The notes under the pieces: generated by a model
Seen by the model: the letters and a program-made list of their open reading frames with translations, nothing else
The model's database searches: none
What the model was told of the DNA's origin: nothing
Shown here: positions 1 through 9,273 of the stretch, piece by piece
How the letters are laid out: each line of letters opens with the position of its first letter
Position numbering within the stretch: the stretch's first letter is position 1
Source: Thermococcus sp.
GTDB lineage: Archaea > Methanobacteriota_B > Thermococci > Thermococcales > Thermococcaceae
Length of the DNA: 36,200 nucleotides
Assembly (NCBI RefSeq): GCF_027063845.1
Contig: NZ_JAMOQU010000052.1
Location: 1-36,200, forward strand
Direction of reading: 5' to 3'
Position numbers and translations under genes: made by a program

Positions 1-55
1 TCTCACCCCTCCCTCAATCTCGCGGAGAAAAGGTTGGGGAGGGGCCTTAAAAAGG
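1..55 (-). promoter_or_regulatory. Promoter and ribosome site of a gene beyond the left edge
   Basis: On the minus strand a TATA-like element (CCTTTTTAAGG, 45-55) is followed about 30 nt later by a purine-rich ribosome site (GGGAGGGGTGAGA, 1-13) that runs to the window edge. This is the usual spacing for a Thermococcales promoter whose start codon would lie just outside the window. The gene itself cannot be seen. The element is a near palindrome, so direction is inferred from the ribosome site. Confidence 0.6.
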
Positions 56-58
56 TAT

Positions 59-256
59 TCAATCGAGCGAGCGGTAGATGATTACCCCAATCAGCGACGC
101 AAGGGCAACGAGAAACAGCAACACGAGGCTCATCAGCTTCCCGACGTGCGACGAGTCGGTGAAGCCAGCTATCACCAGCAGGAAGAACACCGCAACGAGG
201 AGAAGGCCGAGCTTCTCGAAGAGGCCTTCGTACCTATTAAGTTTGCCAACTATCAC
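59..256 (-). CDS. Small two-helix membrane protein, unknown function
   Basis: A 65-residue protein that I do not recognise. About residues 15-33 (GLLLVAVFFLLVIAGF region) and 40-61 are strongly hydrophobic and predict two membrane helices joined by a short loop containing DSSHVGK. The only usable start is GTG at 256. It has no ribosome site directly before it; instead it overlaps the stop of a four-codon reading frame (ATG at 267, peptide MDLK) that does have a good ribosome site (GGGGGTGA, 272-279). It lies 74 bp downstream of the metallo-beta-lactamase-fold gene on the same strand, with its own TATA-like sequence near 312-322. Two hydrophobic segments in frame make it a credible gene; the start is uncertain. 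Confidence 0.6.
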   Translation of the reverse strand: MIVGKLNRYEGLFEKLGLLLVAVFFLLVIAGFTDSSHVGKLMSLVLLFLVALASLIGVIIYRSLD

Positions 257-330
257 TTCAAGTCCATATTTTCACCCCCATTTGGTGCTCTCTAAAAACC
301 GAATTGGTACGAAAATATAAAAACGCATCG

Positions 331-1125
331 CTAAAGCTCGATGACCTTGCCCACGTGCAGGGGTTCGACCCTGTTTCCAAGCCGACAACGGAGGTAGGCG
401 AAGCTCTCGAGCCCCGTGCAGTGGCCCGCGTAGAGCCTGGCTTTGACGTTTTTGAGGACGTCCTCAAGCAGTTCCTCCTTCGCGCCAACCAGGTGCAGTC
501 CACCGATTAGGGCCTTCACCGGCTTTCCGCTGACCTTCTCGGCGTGCCTGACGATGTTAATCACTCCCGAATGCCCGCAACCGGTGATTACGACCGTTGA
601 ATCGCCGAGGTCGAGGATGAGCGCCATGTCGTCCCTAACCGGGTCCTTCGTTCCATCTGGGAAGTAGCCGACGGCCCTGTCCCAGGTTATTCTTTCAATC
701 TCTCCGGAGCTCATGAACCCCTCCGCGAACTCAAACGGACCTTCCCTCAGAACGAACTCGGCGCCGAGTTCCTCAAGCTCCTCCCGCGTGAAGGGAATTC
801 CAATCTCCCTCCTCCTTGGCTTCAGGGCAATCCTCCTCTGGAAGATTCCGGGGTGGGCGATTACCTTCAGCGGCTTCGAGCGGGCCTCCAAGAGTGCCTT
901 CAATCCTCCAGTGTGGTCGTAGTGGCCGTGGGTGATGAAGAGGTAGTCTATCGAGTCCGGCTCGATTCCAAGAGCTTCCATGTTGTTGAGAAGAACCTTC
1001 CCGTCCGTTCCAGTATCGACGAGCACCCTAACGTCCCCACGCTCCACGAGGGCTGAGAAACCGTGCCCGCCGAGGAGGCCCTTCCGGAAACCCGAGTGGT
1101 TTTCGTAGAGGACGGTAACCTTCAT
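331..1125 (-). CDS. Metallo-beta-lactamase-fold hydrolase, COG1237 type (dihydropterin-RFAP synthase-like)
   Basis: A 264-residue metallo-beta-lactamase-fold protein. The metal-binding signature THGHYDHTGG is at residues 65-74 (H66, H68, D70, H71), with further likely ligands H185 (GCGHSG), H211 (GGLHL) and H235 (AGHCTG). The length and the GCGHSG and GGLHL motifs fit COG1237, the family containing the M. jannaschii enzyme reported as 7,8-dihydropterin-6-methyl-4-(beta-D-ribofuranosyl)aminobenzene-5'-phosphate synthase. That activity is known for the family member only; here it is inferred, and a generic hydrolase role is possible. ATG at 1125 was chosen over GTG at 1137 because GGTGGTGAG precedes it. 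The gene is divergent from the UppP-like gene. A true FolP-type protein is also present at 25379-26197. Confidence 0.85.
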   Translation of the reverse strand: MKVTVLYENHSGFRKGLLGGHGFSALVERGDVRVLVDTGTDGKVLLNNMEALGIEPDSIDYLFITHGHYDHTGGLKALLEARSKPLKVIAHPGIFQRRIALKPRRREIGIPFTREELEELGAEFVLREGPFEFAEGFMSSGEIERITWDRAVGYFPDGTKDPVRDDMALILDLGDSTVVITGCGHSGVINIVRHAEKVSGKPVKALIGGLHLVGAKEELLEDVLKNVKARLYAGHCTGLESFAYLRCRLGNRVEPLHVGKVIEL

Positions 1126-1138
1126 ACTCACCACCACG

Positions 1139-1169
1139 AAAAGTTTATGTTCTCCCCCGTTTTAAATCA
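1139..1169. promoter_or_regulatory. Divergent promoters for the MBL-fold and UppP-like genes
   Basis: The 57-bp gap holds two TATA-like elements. TTTATG at 1144-1149 reads rightward and would start the UppP-like transcript near 1171, giving a nearly leaderless mRNA. GATTTAAAACG, read on the minus strand at 1169-1159, would start the MBL-fold transcript near 1139, just before its ribosome site. Both assignments rest on spacing only. Confidence 0.5.
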
Positions 1170-1182
1170 AGCTGTGGTAGAC

Positions 1183-1956
1183 ATGGGCACGCCTATAGAA
1201 GCGCTCCTCTCGGGGCTCATCGTTGCGCTGACGTCGTGGCTTCCCCTCAACCCCGAGGCGAACTGGGTCTCCCCGCTGGTCGAGGGCTATTCCTCCTTCC
1301 TCGTTCCGGCCTACCTCGGTGTAACGTTCGCCGTTCTGTTCCGCTTCAGGGAGAGGTTTTCTAGGCTCCTTCTTGAAGCGATGAAGGGCATCTACGAGGC
1401 CGAGCTCAAGTACCTCTTCTTTGCGACCCTCTTCACGGTTCTGATAGGGCTCCCAGCCTCGAGATTTTCATGCAGGGTTTCGGCCCAAACTTCTGCGCTC
1501 CTCAACATCACCATCGGGGGGGCGATTATCCTTTTGGCCGTCCTCAACCCGGCGAAGAATCCGCTCAAAGAGCTTGACAGGAAGCTCCCGGAACAGCCGA
1601 GCATACTCGACTCCCTCTCCGCCGGAATCCTTCAGGGGTTTGCCCTGCTCGGCCCACTCACGAGAACGGGCACAGTCACCCTCGGGCTCCTTCTGCCGGG
1701 CCACAGCGCTAAGAAAGCCCTCCAGTGGGGTTTCATGGTGGCACCGGCCTACTTAATCCTTCGTCTCGTTCAGTTCGGGAGCTGGCAGTCGAGCGACCCG
1801 GCGTGGGTTCCCTTTACCGCCTTTGCCTCTGCCTTCTTCGGGAGCCTGTTGCTGATGCCTCTCCTTGAGCGCATGGCCGAGAGAAACGGAAGGTACTTCC
1901 TAATCTCCTTCGGTTTGGTTGCCGTCGTTGTCTACGCTCTGGAGGTGGTGATGTGA
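1183..1956 (+). CDS. UppP/BacA-like polyprenyl-diphosphatase family membrane protein
   Basis: A 257-residue, highly hydrophobic protein with about seven or eight predicted membrane helices. The arrangement resembles UppP/BacA, which dephosphorylates undecaprenyl (in archaea, dolichyl-type) diphosphate at the membrane. Visible remnants are ALTSWLPL near residues 13-20, aligning with the family's EGxTEWLP motif, and GPLTRTG near 160-166, aligning with PGxSRSG. The N-terminal motif lacks both glutamates and the following SS-x-GH segment, although the arginine of the second motif is kept. It may therefore be catalytically altered. ATG at 1183 is chosen; GTG at 1174 is in frame, and the transcript looks nearly leaderless, so either is possible. 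Its stop overlaps the GTG of the nucleotidyltransferase (ATGTGA), implying translational coupling. Confidence 0.7.
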   Translation: MGTPIEALLSGLIVALTSWLPLNPEANWVSPLVEGYSSFLVPAYLGVTFAVLFRFRERFSRLLLEAMKGIYEAELKYLFFATLFTVLIGLPASRFSCRVSAQTSALLNITIGGAIILLAVLNPAKNPLKELDRKLPEQPSILDSLSAGILQGFALLGPLTRTGTVTLGLLLPGHSAKKALQWGFMVAPAYLILRLVQFGSWQSSDPAWVPFTAFASAFFGSLLLMPLLERMAERNGRYFLISFGLVAVVVYALEVVM

Positions 1957-3209
1957 AGGGTGTAATCCTCGCGGCTGGAAAGGGTGAAAGGCTTCGCCCT
2001 CTCACGGACGACAGGCCGAAAGTTGTTCTCAAGGTCGCCAACCGGCCGATAATCGAGTACGTCCTCGAGAACCTGTACCCCTTTGTTGACGAGTTCGTGA
2101 TTGTGGTTAGGTACCGGAGCGAGTGGATAAAGAAGACCCTTGGGGACGAGTTCGGGGGCAAGCCGATAACCTACGTGGAGCAGTTGCCAGGGGAGGGGAC
2201 GGCGAAGGCCATAGAGAGCGCCAAGGAGAGCGTGGAGGACGAGTTCATAGTTGCAAACGGCGACATCTACTTTGAGGAGGAGGCGGTTAGGGAGCTCGTC
2301 TCGGCCTTCAGGAGGGAAAAAGCGGACGTTGCAATCGTCGTCAAGCACTTCGAGGATTTAAGCCACTTCGGCAAGGTCGAGGTTGAAGGCTCAAGGGTAA
2401 CGCGCATAGCAGAAAAGCCCGGCAAAATAGCGGGTTACGCCAACCTCGGTATCTACGCCTTCCGTTCGAGCGTCTTCGAATTCATAGAGAAGACCGGTTT
2501 GAGCGAGCGCGGGGAGTACGAGATAACCGACACGATTAACCTCATGATTGACGCCGGGCTTAAGGTTGTGGCGGTTCCATACGAGGGCTACTGGAACGAC
2601 GTCGGAAGGCCGTGGAATTTACTTGAGCTCAACGAATATCTGCTCAAGAACAGGCTCAAGCACGAGATTAGGGGAACGGTCGAGGAAGGGGCGGTGATAG
2701 TTCCCCCCGTTGAAATCGGCGAGGGAACGGTGATCAGGAGCGGGGCATACATAATCGGGCCGGTGAAGATTGGCAAGAACTCCAGGATAGGGCCGAACTG
2801 CTTCATAAGGCCCTACACGAGCATTGGCGACAACTGTCACATCGGCAACGCAGTCGAGATTAAGAACTCCATCATAATGGACAACAGCAACGCACCGCAC
2901 CTCAACTACGTCGGCGACTCGATAATAGGCGAGAACACGAACCTCGGCGCGGGGACGATAACGGCAAACCTGAGGCACGACAGGGGCAACGTCAGGGTTG
3001 AAATCAAGGGCAAACTCGAGGACAGCGGCAGACACAAGCTCGGGGCGATAATCGGGCACAACGTAAAGGTTGGTATCAACGTCAGCATCTATCCGGGCAG
3101 GAAGATTGGGAGCAACTCTTTTATAGGGCCGGGCGTTATCCTTGACCGCAACGTCCCGCCAAACAGCCTCGTGGTAGTGAGGCAGGAGAAGTTGGTGATG
3201 GAGAGATGA
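1953..3209 (+). CDS. Bifunctional sugar-1-phosphate nucleotidyltransferase / acetyltransferase (GlmU-like)
   Basis: A 418-residue, two-domain cytoplasmic enzyme. Residues 1-230 form a nucleotidyltransferase domain with the signature GKGERLRPLTDDRPK at residues 9-23 and a second motif around YWNDVGRPW. Residues 250-410 carry hexapeptide repeats of a left-handed beta-helix (for example IGENTNLGAGTI), the fold of the GlmU acetyltransferase half. Archaeal proteins of this form, such as the Sulfolobus tokodaii enzyme, make UDP-GlcNAc or related nucleotide sugars. The exact sugar and acyl-transfer activity cannot be read from sequence. The GTG start at 1953 has the ribosome site GGAGGTGGTG and overlaps the UppP-like stop. 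The stop overlaps the ATG of the DUF835 gene (ATGA), so the three genes form one operon. Confidence 0.88.
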   Translation: MKGVILAAGKGERLRPLTDDRPKVVLKVANRPIIEYVLENLYPFVDEFVIVVRYRSEWIKKTLGDEFGGKPITYVEQLPGEGTAKAIESAKESVEDEFIVANGDIYFEEEAVRELVSAFRREKADVAIVVKHFEDLSHFGKVEVEGSRVTRIAEKPGKIAGYANLGIYAFRSSVFEFIEKTGLSERGEYEITDTINLMIDAGLKVVAVPYEGYWNDVGRPWNLLELNEYLLKNRLKHEIRGTVEEGAVIVPPVEIGEGTVIRSGAYIIGPVKIGKNSRIGPNCFIRPYTSIGDNCHIGNAVEIKNSIIMDNSNAPHLNYVGDSIIGENTNLGAGTITANLRHDRGNVRVEIKGKLEDSGRHKLGAIIGHNVKVGINVSIYPGRKIGSNSFIGPGVILDRNVPPNSLVVVRQEKLVMER

Positions 3210-4321
3210 GCATCCCTGGAAGCAACCTCATACCCTACCTCAACTTCATTTCAAGGTGGGCACTTTTCGTTGCCGTTGCTTACAAAGCCTATGAAACTCG
3301 GGATAAGGGGTGGGTCTTAATCAGTACTGCGTTCTTTATAAACGCATTTGACGTTGAGAATTACGTTCTAAATCCCCTCGGAGTTCACCTGAATCCAGAG
3401 GCCTACGTTATAGCATCTAAAGTTTCAAACTTCTTCTTTGGAATTCTTTTGATTTGGGGGGCATTCCACCTGAAGTACGGGAAGACCGATTTCAGGCACA
3501 CGGTTTACATCTCCATTCTAGCCGTTGCCTCGTACATCTGGCTCTTTCTTCTCGCGACCGATATCTTCAAGAGCCCAACCCAGGAGTCAATACTTCCCTC
3601 CCTAGTTCTCGGAGGGTCTCTTGTCTACCTCGGCTGGGTTCTGGATAAATACGTTATCTCTCGCGAAACGCCGGAAGCCATGTTTCCCTGGGGCCTTATT
3701 CTGCTTGGCGCCCTCAACATAACCTACCCCGTCACGAGGTTTATAGACTGGTTCGCTCCCATTGGGTTCTTTCTCGGAGGAGTATTCCGTCTAATGGCCG
3801 CTATTGGTGCGGTGAAGTTCGTGTTCTATCCCGTAACCCCCGTCAAAGCGGACGGAGAACTTCCACCCCAGAAAGGAGTCTTCCTCTTCCGCTCCAGAGA
3901 AGAGGCCTTCAGAAAGCTCGGCAAGCTGTGGGCCATGCCCGGAACCGTCGTCCTAACAAGGGAAGACCTGAGAACTTTAAAGAACTCGTTGAATCCTGAG
4001 ACCCTCGTATTCTGGGTCACGCGCGCGAAGGAGGGCAAGCTGGAGGAGAGGCCACAGGTTTACGCCATAAGCCCGACGAAAATTGAAATCCTCACCGATT
4101 TAATAGCCCGTGCACTGGCCCAGGGCTACAGAACGATATACGTCGAGGCCTTCGAGTACTTAATGCTTGAGAACGGCTTCGAGAACGCGGTCAAGTTCCT
4201 CCTAAACCTCAAAGACAGGGTTGTTGCAGAGGGAGGAGCACTAGTTCTTGTGATAAACCCAGAGGTCCTCAACGAGAAACAGAGAAGGATAATAGAAAGG
4301 GAGTTCGAGGAGCTCAGCTGA
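3206..4321 (+). CDS. Membrane protein with C-terminal DUF835 domain
   Basis: A 371-residue protein. The first 215 residues contain about six or seven hydrophobic segments, such as WALFVAVAYKA and IWLFLLATDIF. From residue 225 to the end it is soluble and matches the DUF835 pattern of Thermococcales: a FLFRSREEAF start, a central region and a terminal block with YVEAFEYLMLENGFENAVKF and VLVINPEVLNEKQ. DUF835 resembles RecA/KaiC-like folds, but its function is not established. ATG at 3206 overlaps the previous stop by 4 bp, so it is third in the UppP-like/GlmU-like operon and may link membrane sensing to sugar metabolism; that is inference. Its 3' end overlaps the convergent CBS gene by 8 bp. 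Confidence 0.85.
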   Translation: MSIPGSNLIPYLNFISRWALFVAVAYKAYETRDKGWVLISTAFFINAFDVENYVLNPLGVHLNPEAYVIASKVSNFFFGILLIWGAFHLKYGKTDFRHTVYISILAVASYIWLFLLATDIFKSPTQESILPSLVLGGSLVYLGWVLDKYVISRETPEAMFPWGLILLGALNITYPVTRFIDWFAPIGFFLGGVFRLMAAIGAVKFVFYPVTPVKADGELPPQKGVFLFRSREEAFRKLGKLWAMPGTVVLTREDLRTLKNSLNPETLVFWVTRAKEGKLEERPQVYAISPTKIEILTDLIARALAQGYRTIYVEAFEYLMLENGFENAVKFLLNLKDRVVAEGGALVLVINPEVLNEKQRRIIEREFEELS

Positions 4322-5489
4322 GGCCGAGCTTTTCGAGGAACCTCTTGGCGTAACGCGTGTCCTTTTCCAATTCTGCCTTTTGGAGGAGCTGCCTCTCGAT
4401 GGCCCTCAAAGCGTCGTGAACCGCCTGTATCGCTCCCCAGGTTTCGCCGGTGGCAACGAAGACGCCCCTGTCGGTGACGACCCTCATCCTGGCCTGGTAG
4501 AGGTGAACTCCCCTGAACTTCTCGGGGAAGCGCCTGATGTAGAGGTATATTATACCCTCCTGACCGAGTAAATCCTCATAGCCGTCGACGAAGCGCTTGA
4601 TGTCCTCGATTATCCTTTCCCTCGTAAAGTCGCTGAGTATCGAGGCGTCACCGCCGAGCTGAAGGTAGAACCTTGCCTCCTTCTCCGTCATCTTCGAGAT
4701 GGGCAGGAGTAGGTCCTTGACGGTGAGTATTCCGACGACCTTGTTGTTCTCGTTGACGACGACGAGGCCGTCTATGTCGTTGTCCTTCATCGTGGCGACC
4801 GCTTCCCTGACCTTCGCGTCCGGGAGTATGGTTATGACTCCCCTAATCATCACGTCGCGGAGGGGCATGCTGAAGGGCGGTATCTTCTCGCCGGCCAGCT
4901 CACCGGCCTTGGCCCTGAAGCGGGGCTTGATGAACCTAACGATTAGGTCGTGGAGCGTGACGAGGCCCTCAAGTCTTCCCTCCTCGTCAACTATCGGAAT
5001 CCTCGATATCGCGTGGTCGCGCATCGTTGCGAGGGCCTTGGCGACGGTGTCGTCTGGCTTGAGGGTTATGACGTCCTTGGTCATGAACTCCTCAACTTTT
5101 CTCTTTCCGAAATCACCCTCGGCGACTCTATCGAGAACGGCTATATCGCTTATTACGCCTATGATTTCAGCCTTGCTCTCCCCGACGGGGAGAGAGCGGA
5201 GGTCAACCTCCATCATGAGCTTTGCCGCTTTGCTCAAGTCCTCGTCAGGCTTTATAACCGGAGCAGGTTTGTAAACGTCCCTAACCTTGGCCTTGGTTGG
5301 GTCCCACTTGAGGTGGGAGCGGATAATCAAGTCCTGGGTCAGAACGCCTTTGTACAGGTTTCCATCAAACACCAGAATGAGGTCGGGGTCCTCCTTTTCG
5401 AAGATTCCTATCGCCTCAGAAAGGGGGGCGTCGATGTCTATCTTCTGGAACCTGTCCGTCATTACCTCCTGCACCTGAATTCCGACCAT
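4314..5489 (-). CDS. Four-CBS-domain protein with C-terminal ribosome-hibernation-like (HPF/S30AE-like) domain
   Basis: A 391-residue cytoplasmic protein. Four CBS repeats can be read at about residues 5-60, 68-122, 133-188 and 209-264; repeats 3 and 4 show classic forms (EFMTKDVITLKPDDTVAKAL and RDVMIRGVITILPDAKVREA). Paired CBS domains usually bind adenine nucleotides. Residues 272-372 are not CBS: the predicted order is strand, helix, strand, strand, strand, helix, with IIYLYIRRF, YQARMRVVTDRGVFVATGE and a helix WGAIQAVHDALRAIERQL. This matches the fold and residue pattern of bacterial HPF/YfiA proteins, which inactivate 30S subunits. I infer a nucleotide-sensing ribosome-binding factor. 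ATG at 5489 is preferred over TTG at 5507 because GGAGGTG lies six bases before it. A TATA-like TTTAAA is at 5531-5536. Confidence 0.85.
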   Translation of the reverse strand: MVGIQVQEVMTDRFQKIDIDAPLSEAIGIFEKEDPDLILVFDGNLYKGVLTQDLIIRSHLKWDPTKAKVRDVYKPAPVIKPDEDLSKAAKLMMEVDLRSLPVGESKAEIIGVISDIAVLDRVAEGDFGKRKVEEFMTKDVITLKPDDTVAKALATMRDHAISRIPIVDEEGRLEGLVTLHDLIVRFIKPRFRAKAGELAGEKIPPFSMPLRDVMIRGVITILPDAKVREAVATMKDNDIDGLVVVNENNKVVGILTVKDLLLPISKMTEKEARFYLQLGGDASILSDFTRERIIEDIKRFVDGYEDLLGQEGIIYLYIRRFPEKFRGVHLYQARMRVVTDRGVFVATGETWGAIQAVHDALRAIERQLLQKAELEKDTRYAKRFLEKLGLS

Positions 5490-5560
5490 TTCTGCCACCT
5501 CCTGCAATTTATATATTGGTTCTCCTGGGATTTAAACCTTTGCAACCGGCGACATTTTAG

Positions 5561-5574
5561 TTAACTTAGGTTAA
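5561..5574. repeat. AT-rich palindrome between the CBS gene and tRNA-Ser
   Basis: TTAAC TTAG GTTAA forms 5-bp arms around a 4-nt centre. It lies upstream of both the CBS-gene TATA (about 5531-5536, minus strand) and the tRNA TATA (5593-5602, plus strand). It could be a protein-binding site for either promoter or a chance palindrome; nothing in the sequence decides this. Confidence 0.3.
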
Positions 5575-5592
5575 TAAAGTTTTCGCGGAAAG

Positions 5593-5602
5593 ATTTATAA
5601 AA
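5593..5602 (+). promoter_or_regulatory. TATA box of tRNA-Ser
   Basis: ATTTATAAAA, preceded by a purine-rich BRE-like GGAAAG, is centred about 29 nt before the first base of the mature tRNA. That is the expected archaeal spacing for transcription starting at or just before the tRNA. Confidence 0.7.
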
Positions 5603-5625
5603 CCGGTTAGCAAACCAAAGACCGC

Positions 5626-5712
5626 GCCGGGGTAGCCTAGCCTGGGAAGGCGCGGGACTCGAGATCCCGTGGGCGTCCGCCCACCAGGGTTCAAATCCCT
5701 GCCCCGGCGCCA
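5626..5712 (+). tRNA. tRNA-Ser(CGA)
   Basis: The acceptor stem GCCGGGG (5626-5632) pairs with CCCCGGC (5702-5708). The discriminator is G5709 and CCA is encoded at 5710-5712. The anticodon stem CGGGA (5653-5657) pairs with TCCCG (5665-5669) around the loop CTCGAGA, giving anticodon CGA at 5660-5662, which reads UCG. A long variable arm (about 5670-5684, GGGCGTCCGCCC-like hairpin) is typical of class II serine tRNAs. The T arm is CAGGG/CCCTG around TTCAAAT. There is no intron. Confidence 0.95.
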
Positions 5713-5986
5713 ATCAACTGCCGAGCCCGTTGGGGGTTCCTACTCAAATTTCTACCCTTCTATCGTTTTCGACCATCAAAAACGTCCTTCGGACGTTGGG
5801 AAACAGAAAACATAACTCAATTCGGTGTGTTTGAAAGAACCCGTAACTTAGCGCCAAAGTTGAAACCGAGATGCTGACTTTTCCATCCCCATACGGGGGG
5901 TTCTTCCCCCACTTCTCATAACATCCCCCAATAGAAGCGCGGGACTCAAGATGTTGTAGCCATTTTAAAACAAAAGAGAAGGGAGT
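5713..5986. other. 274-bp gap between tRNA-Ser and map, with hairpins and a partial tRNA repeat
   Basis: No convincing protein gene is present; the longest plus-strand start-to-stop frame I noticed (5871-5921, 16 codons) lacks a ribosome site. The gap contains a perfect 7-bp hairpin with a TTC loop (AACGTCC/GGACGTT, 5781-5797), a second hairpin of GGGGG/CCCCC around TTCTT (5896-5910), and a 16-nt segment at 5937-5952 that repeats 15 of 16 bases of the tRNA-Ser anticodon arm (5650-5665). Downstream of a tRNA gene, such content may be a decayed integration scar or an unannotated small RNA. I see no clear C/D box pair on either strand. Confidence 0.5.
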
Positions 5987-8439
<2,453 letters not shown>

Positions 8440-8443
<4 letters not shown>

Positions 8444-9273
8444 TTGAACTCAGGGACGTGACGTTCAGGTATCCGCGCTCAAAAAACCCTGCCCTAATGG
8501 GTGTAAGCCTTAAAATAGGAGATGGCGAGTTCGTGGGAATCCTCGGCCCGAGCGGGAGCGGTAAGTCAACGCTCGCGCTAACGCTGAACGGGATAATCCC
8601 CAACTCAATTAGGGGAGCGTTCTCGGGAGAAGTCGTTGTCAGGGACCCGAAAACTGGGAGAACCTTCAAAACGACGGAAACACCGGTTTCAAAGCTCTCA
8701 ACTCTCGTCGGTCTCGTCCTCCAGAACCCTGAGAGCCAGCTGTTCAACATGACGGTTGAGGATGAAGTTGCATTCGCCCTTGAAAACCTCGGCCTTCCAA
8801 GGGAGGAGATAGCGGAAAGGGTTGAGTGGGCGCTCAAGGTGGTCGGTCTCGAGGGCCTCGAAGATGAGTTTCCGCCAAACCTCAGCGGGGGGGAGAAGCA
8901 GAGGTTGGCCATAGCGTCCGTAATAGCGATGAAGCCCAGCCACCTTGTTCTGGATGAGCCGACGTCCCAGCTCGACCCAAAGGGAAAGCGGGAAGTTCTG
9001 AGGGTCATCGAGAAACTCAACAGGGTTGGAACAACGGTCGTTATGGTCGAGCACGATTCGCGCTTCCTCTTCAGAAAAGCTAACAGACTCGTGGTTTTAA
9101 ACGGAGGGAGGGTAGTCCTCCACGGAACCCCCAGAGAGGTTGCGGAACGGGTTGAAGAGCTCGTCGAGATGGGGGTTAAGGTTCCTCACTCCCTCCTCCT
9201 GTCGAGGGCCCTTGGTCTTCCGCCTGCCCTTTCTCCTCGGGAGTTTCCCTCGCGAGTAGCTCGGAGAGGCTGA
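8440..9273 (+). CDS. ECF/CbiO-type ABC transporter ATP-binding protein
   Basis: A 277-residue single ATPase domain. Walker A GPSGSGKST is at residues 36-44. The Q-loop LQNPESQLFNMTVEDEV has the glutamine-rich form typical of energy-coupling-factor ATPases. The signature LSGGEKQR, Walker B LVLDEPTSQLDP and switch histidine MVEHD follow in order. ECF ATPases energise vitamin, cobalt or nickel uptake together with EcfT and a substrate-binding subunit; neither is next door, so the substrate is unknown. ATG at 8440 overlaps the trkH stop; the open frame begins earlier inside trkH but the family start MIELRDVTF is clear. The last 98 bp overlap the convergent helical-repeat gene, and the tail (PSRVARRG) may be a recent extension. 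Confidence 0.88.

Noticed and set aside
2690-2710. GTGATA element as part of a Thermococcales glycolytic regulator motif (TATCAC-N5-GTGATA)
   Set aside because: Only a half-site inside a coding region, without the partner half at the required distance; no full motif was found in promoter gaps.
5871-5921. A 16-codon ORF starting ATGCTGACT in the tRNA-map gap
   Set aside because: No ribosome site, very short, proline- and glycine-rich, and it runs through a GC hairpin.
5713-5986. C/D box guide RNA in the gap after tRNA-Ser
   Set aside because: I looked for paired RTGATGA and CTGA boxes at 50-70 nt spacing on both strands and found no convincing set.
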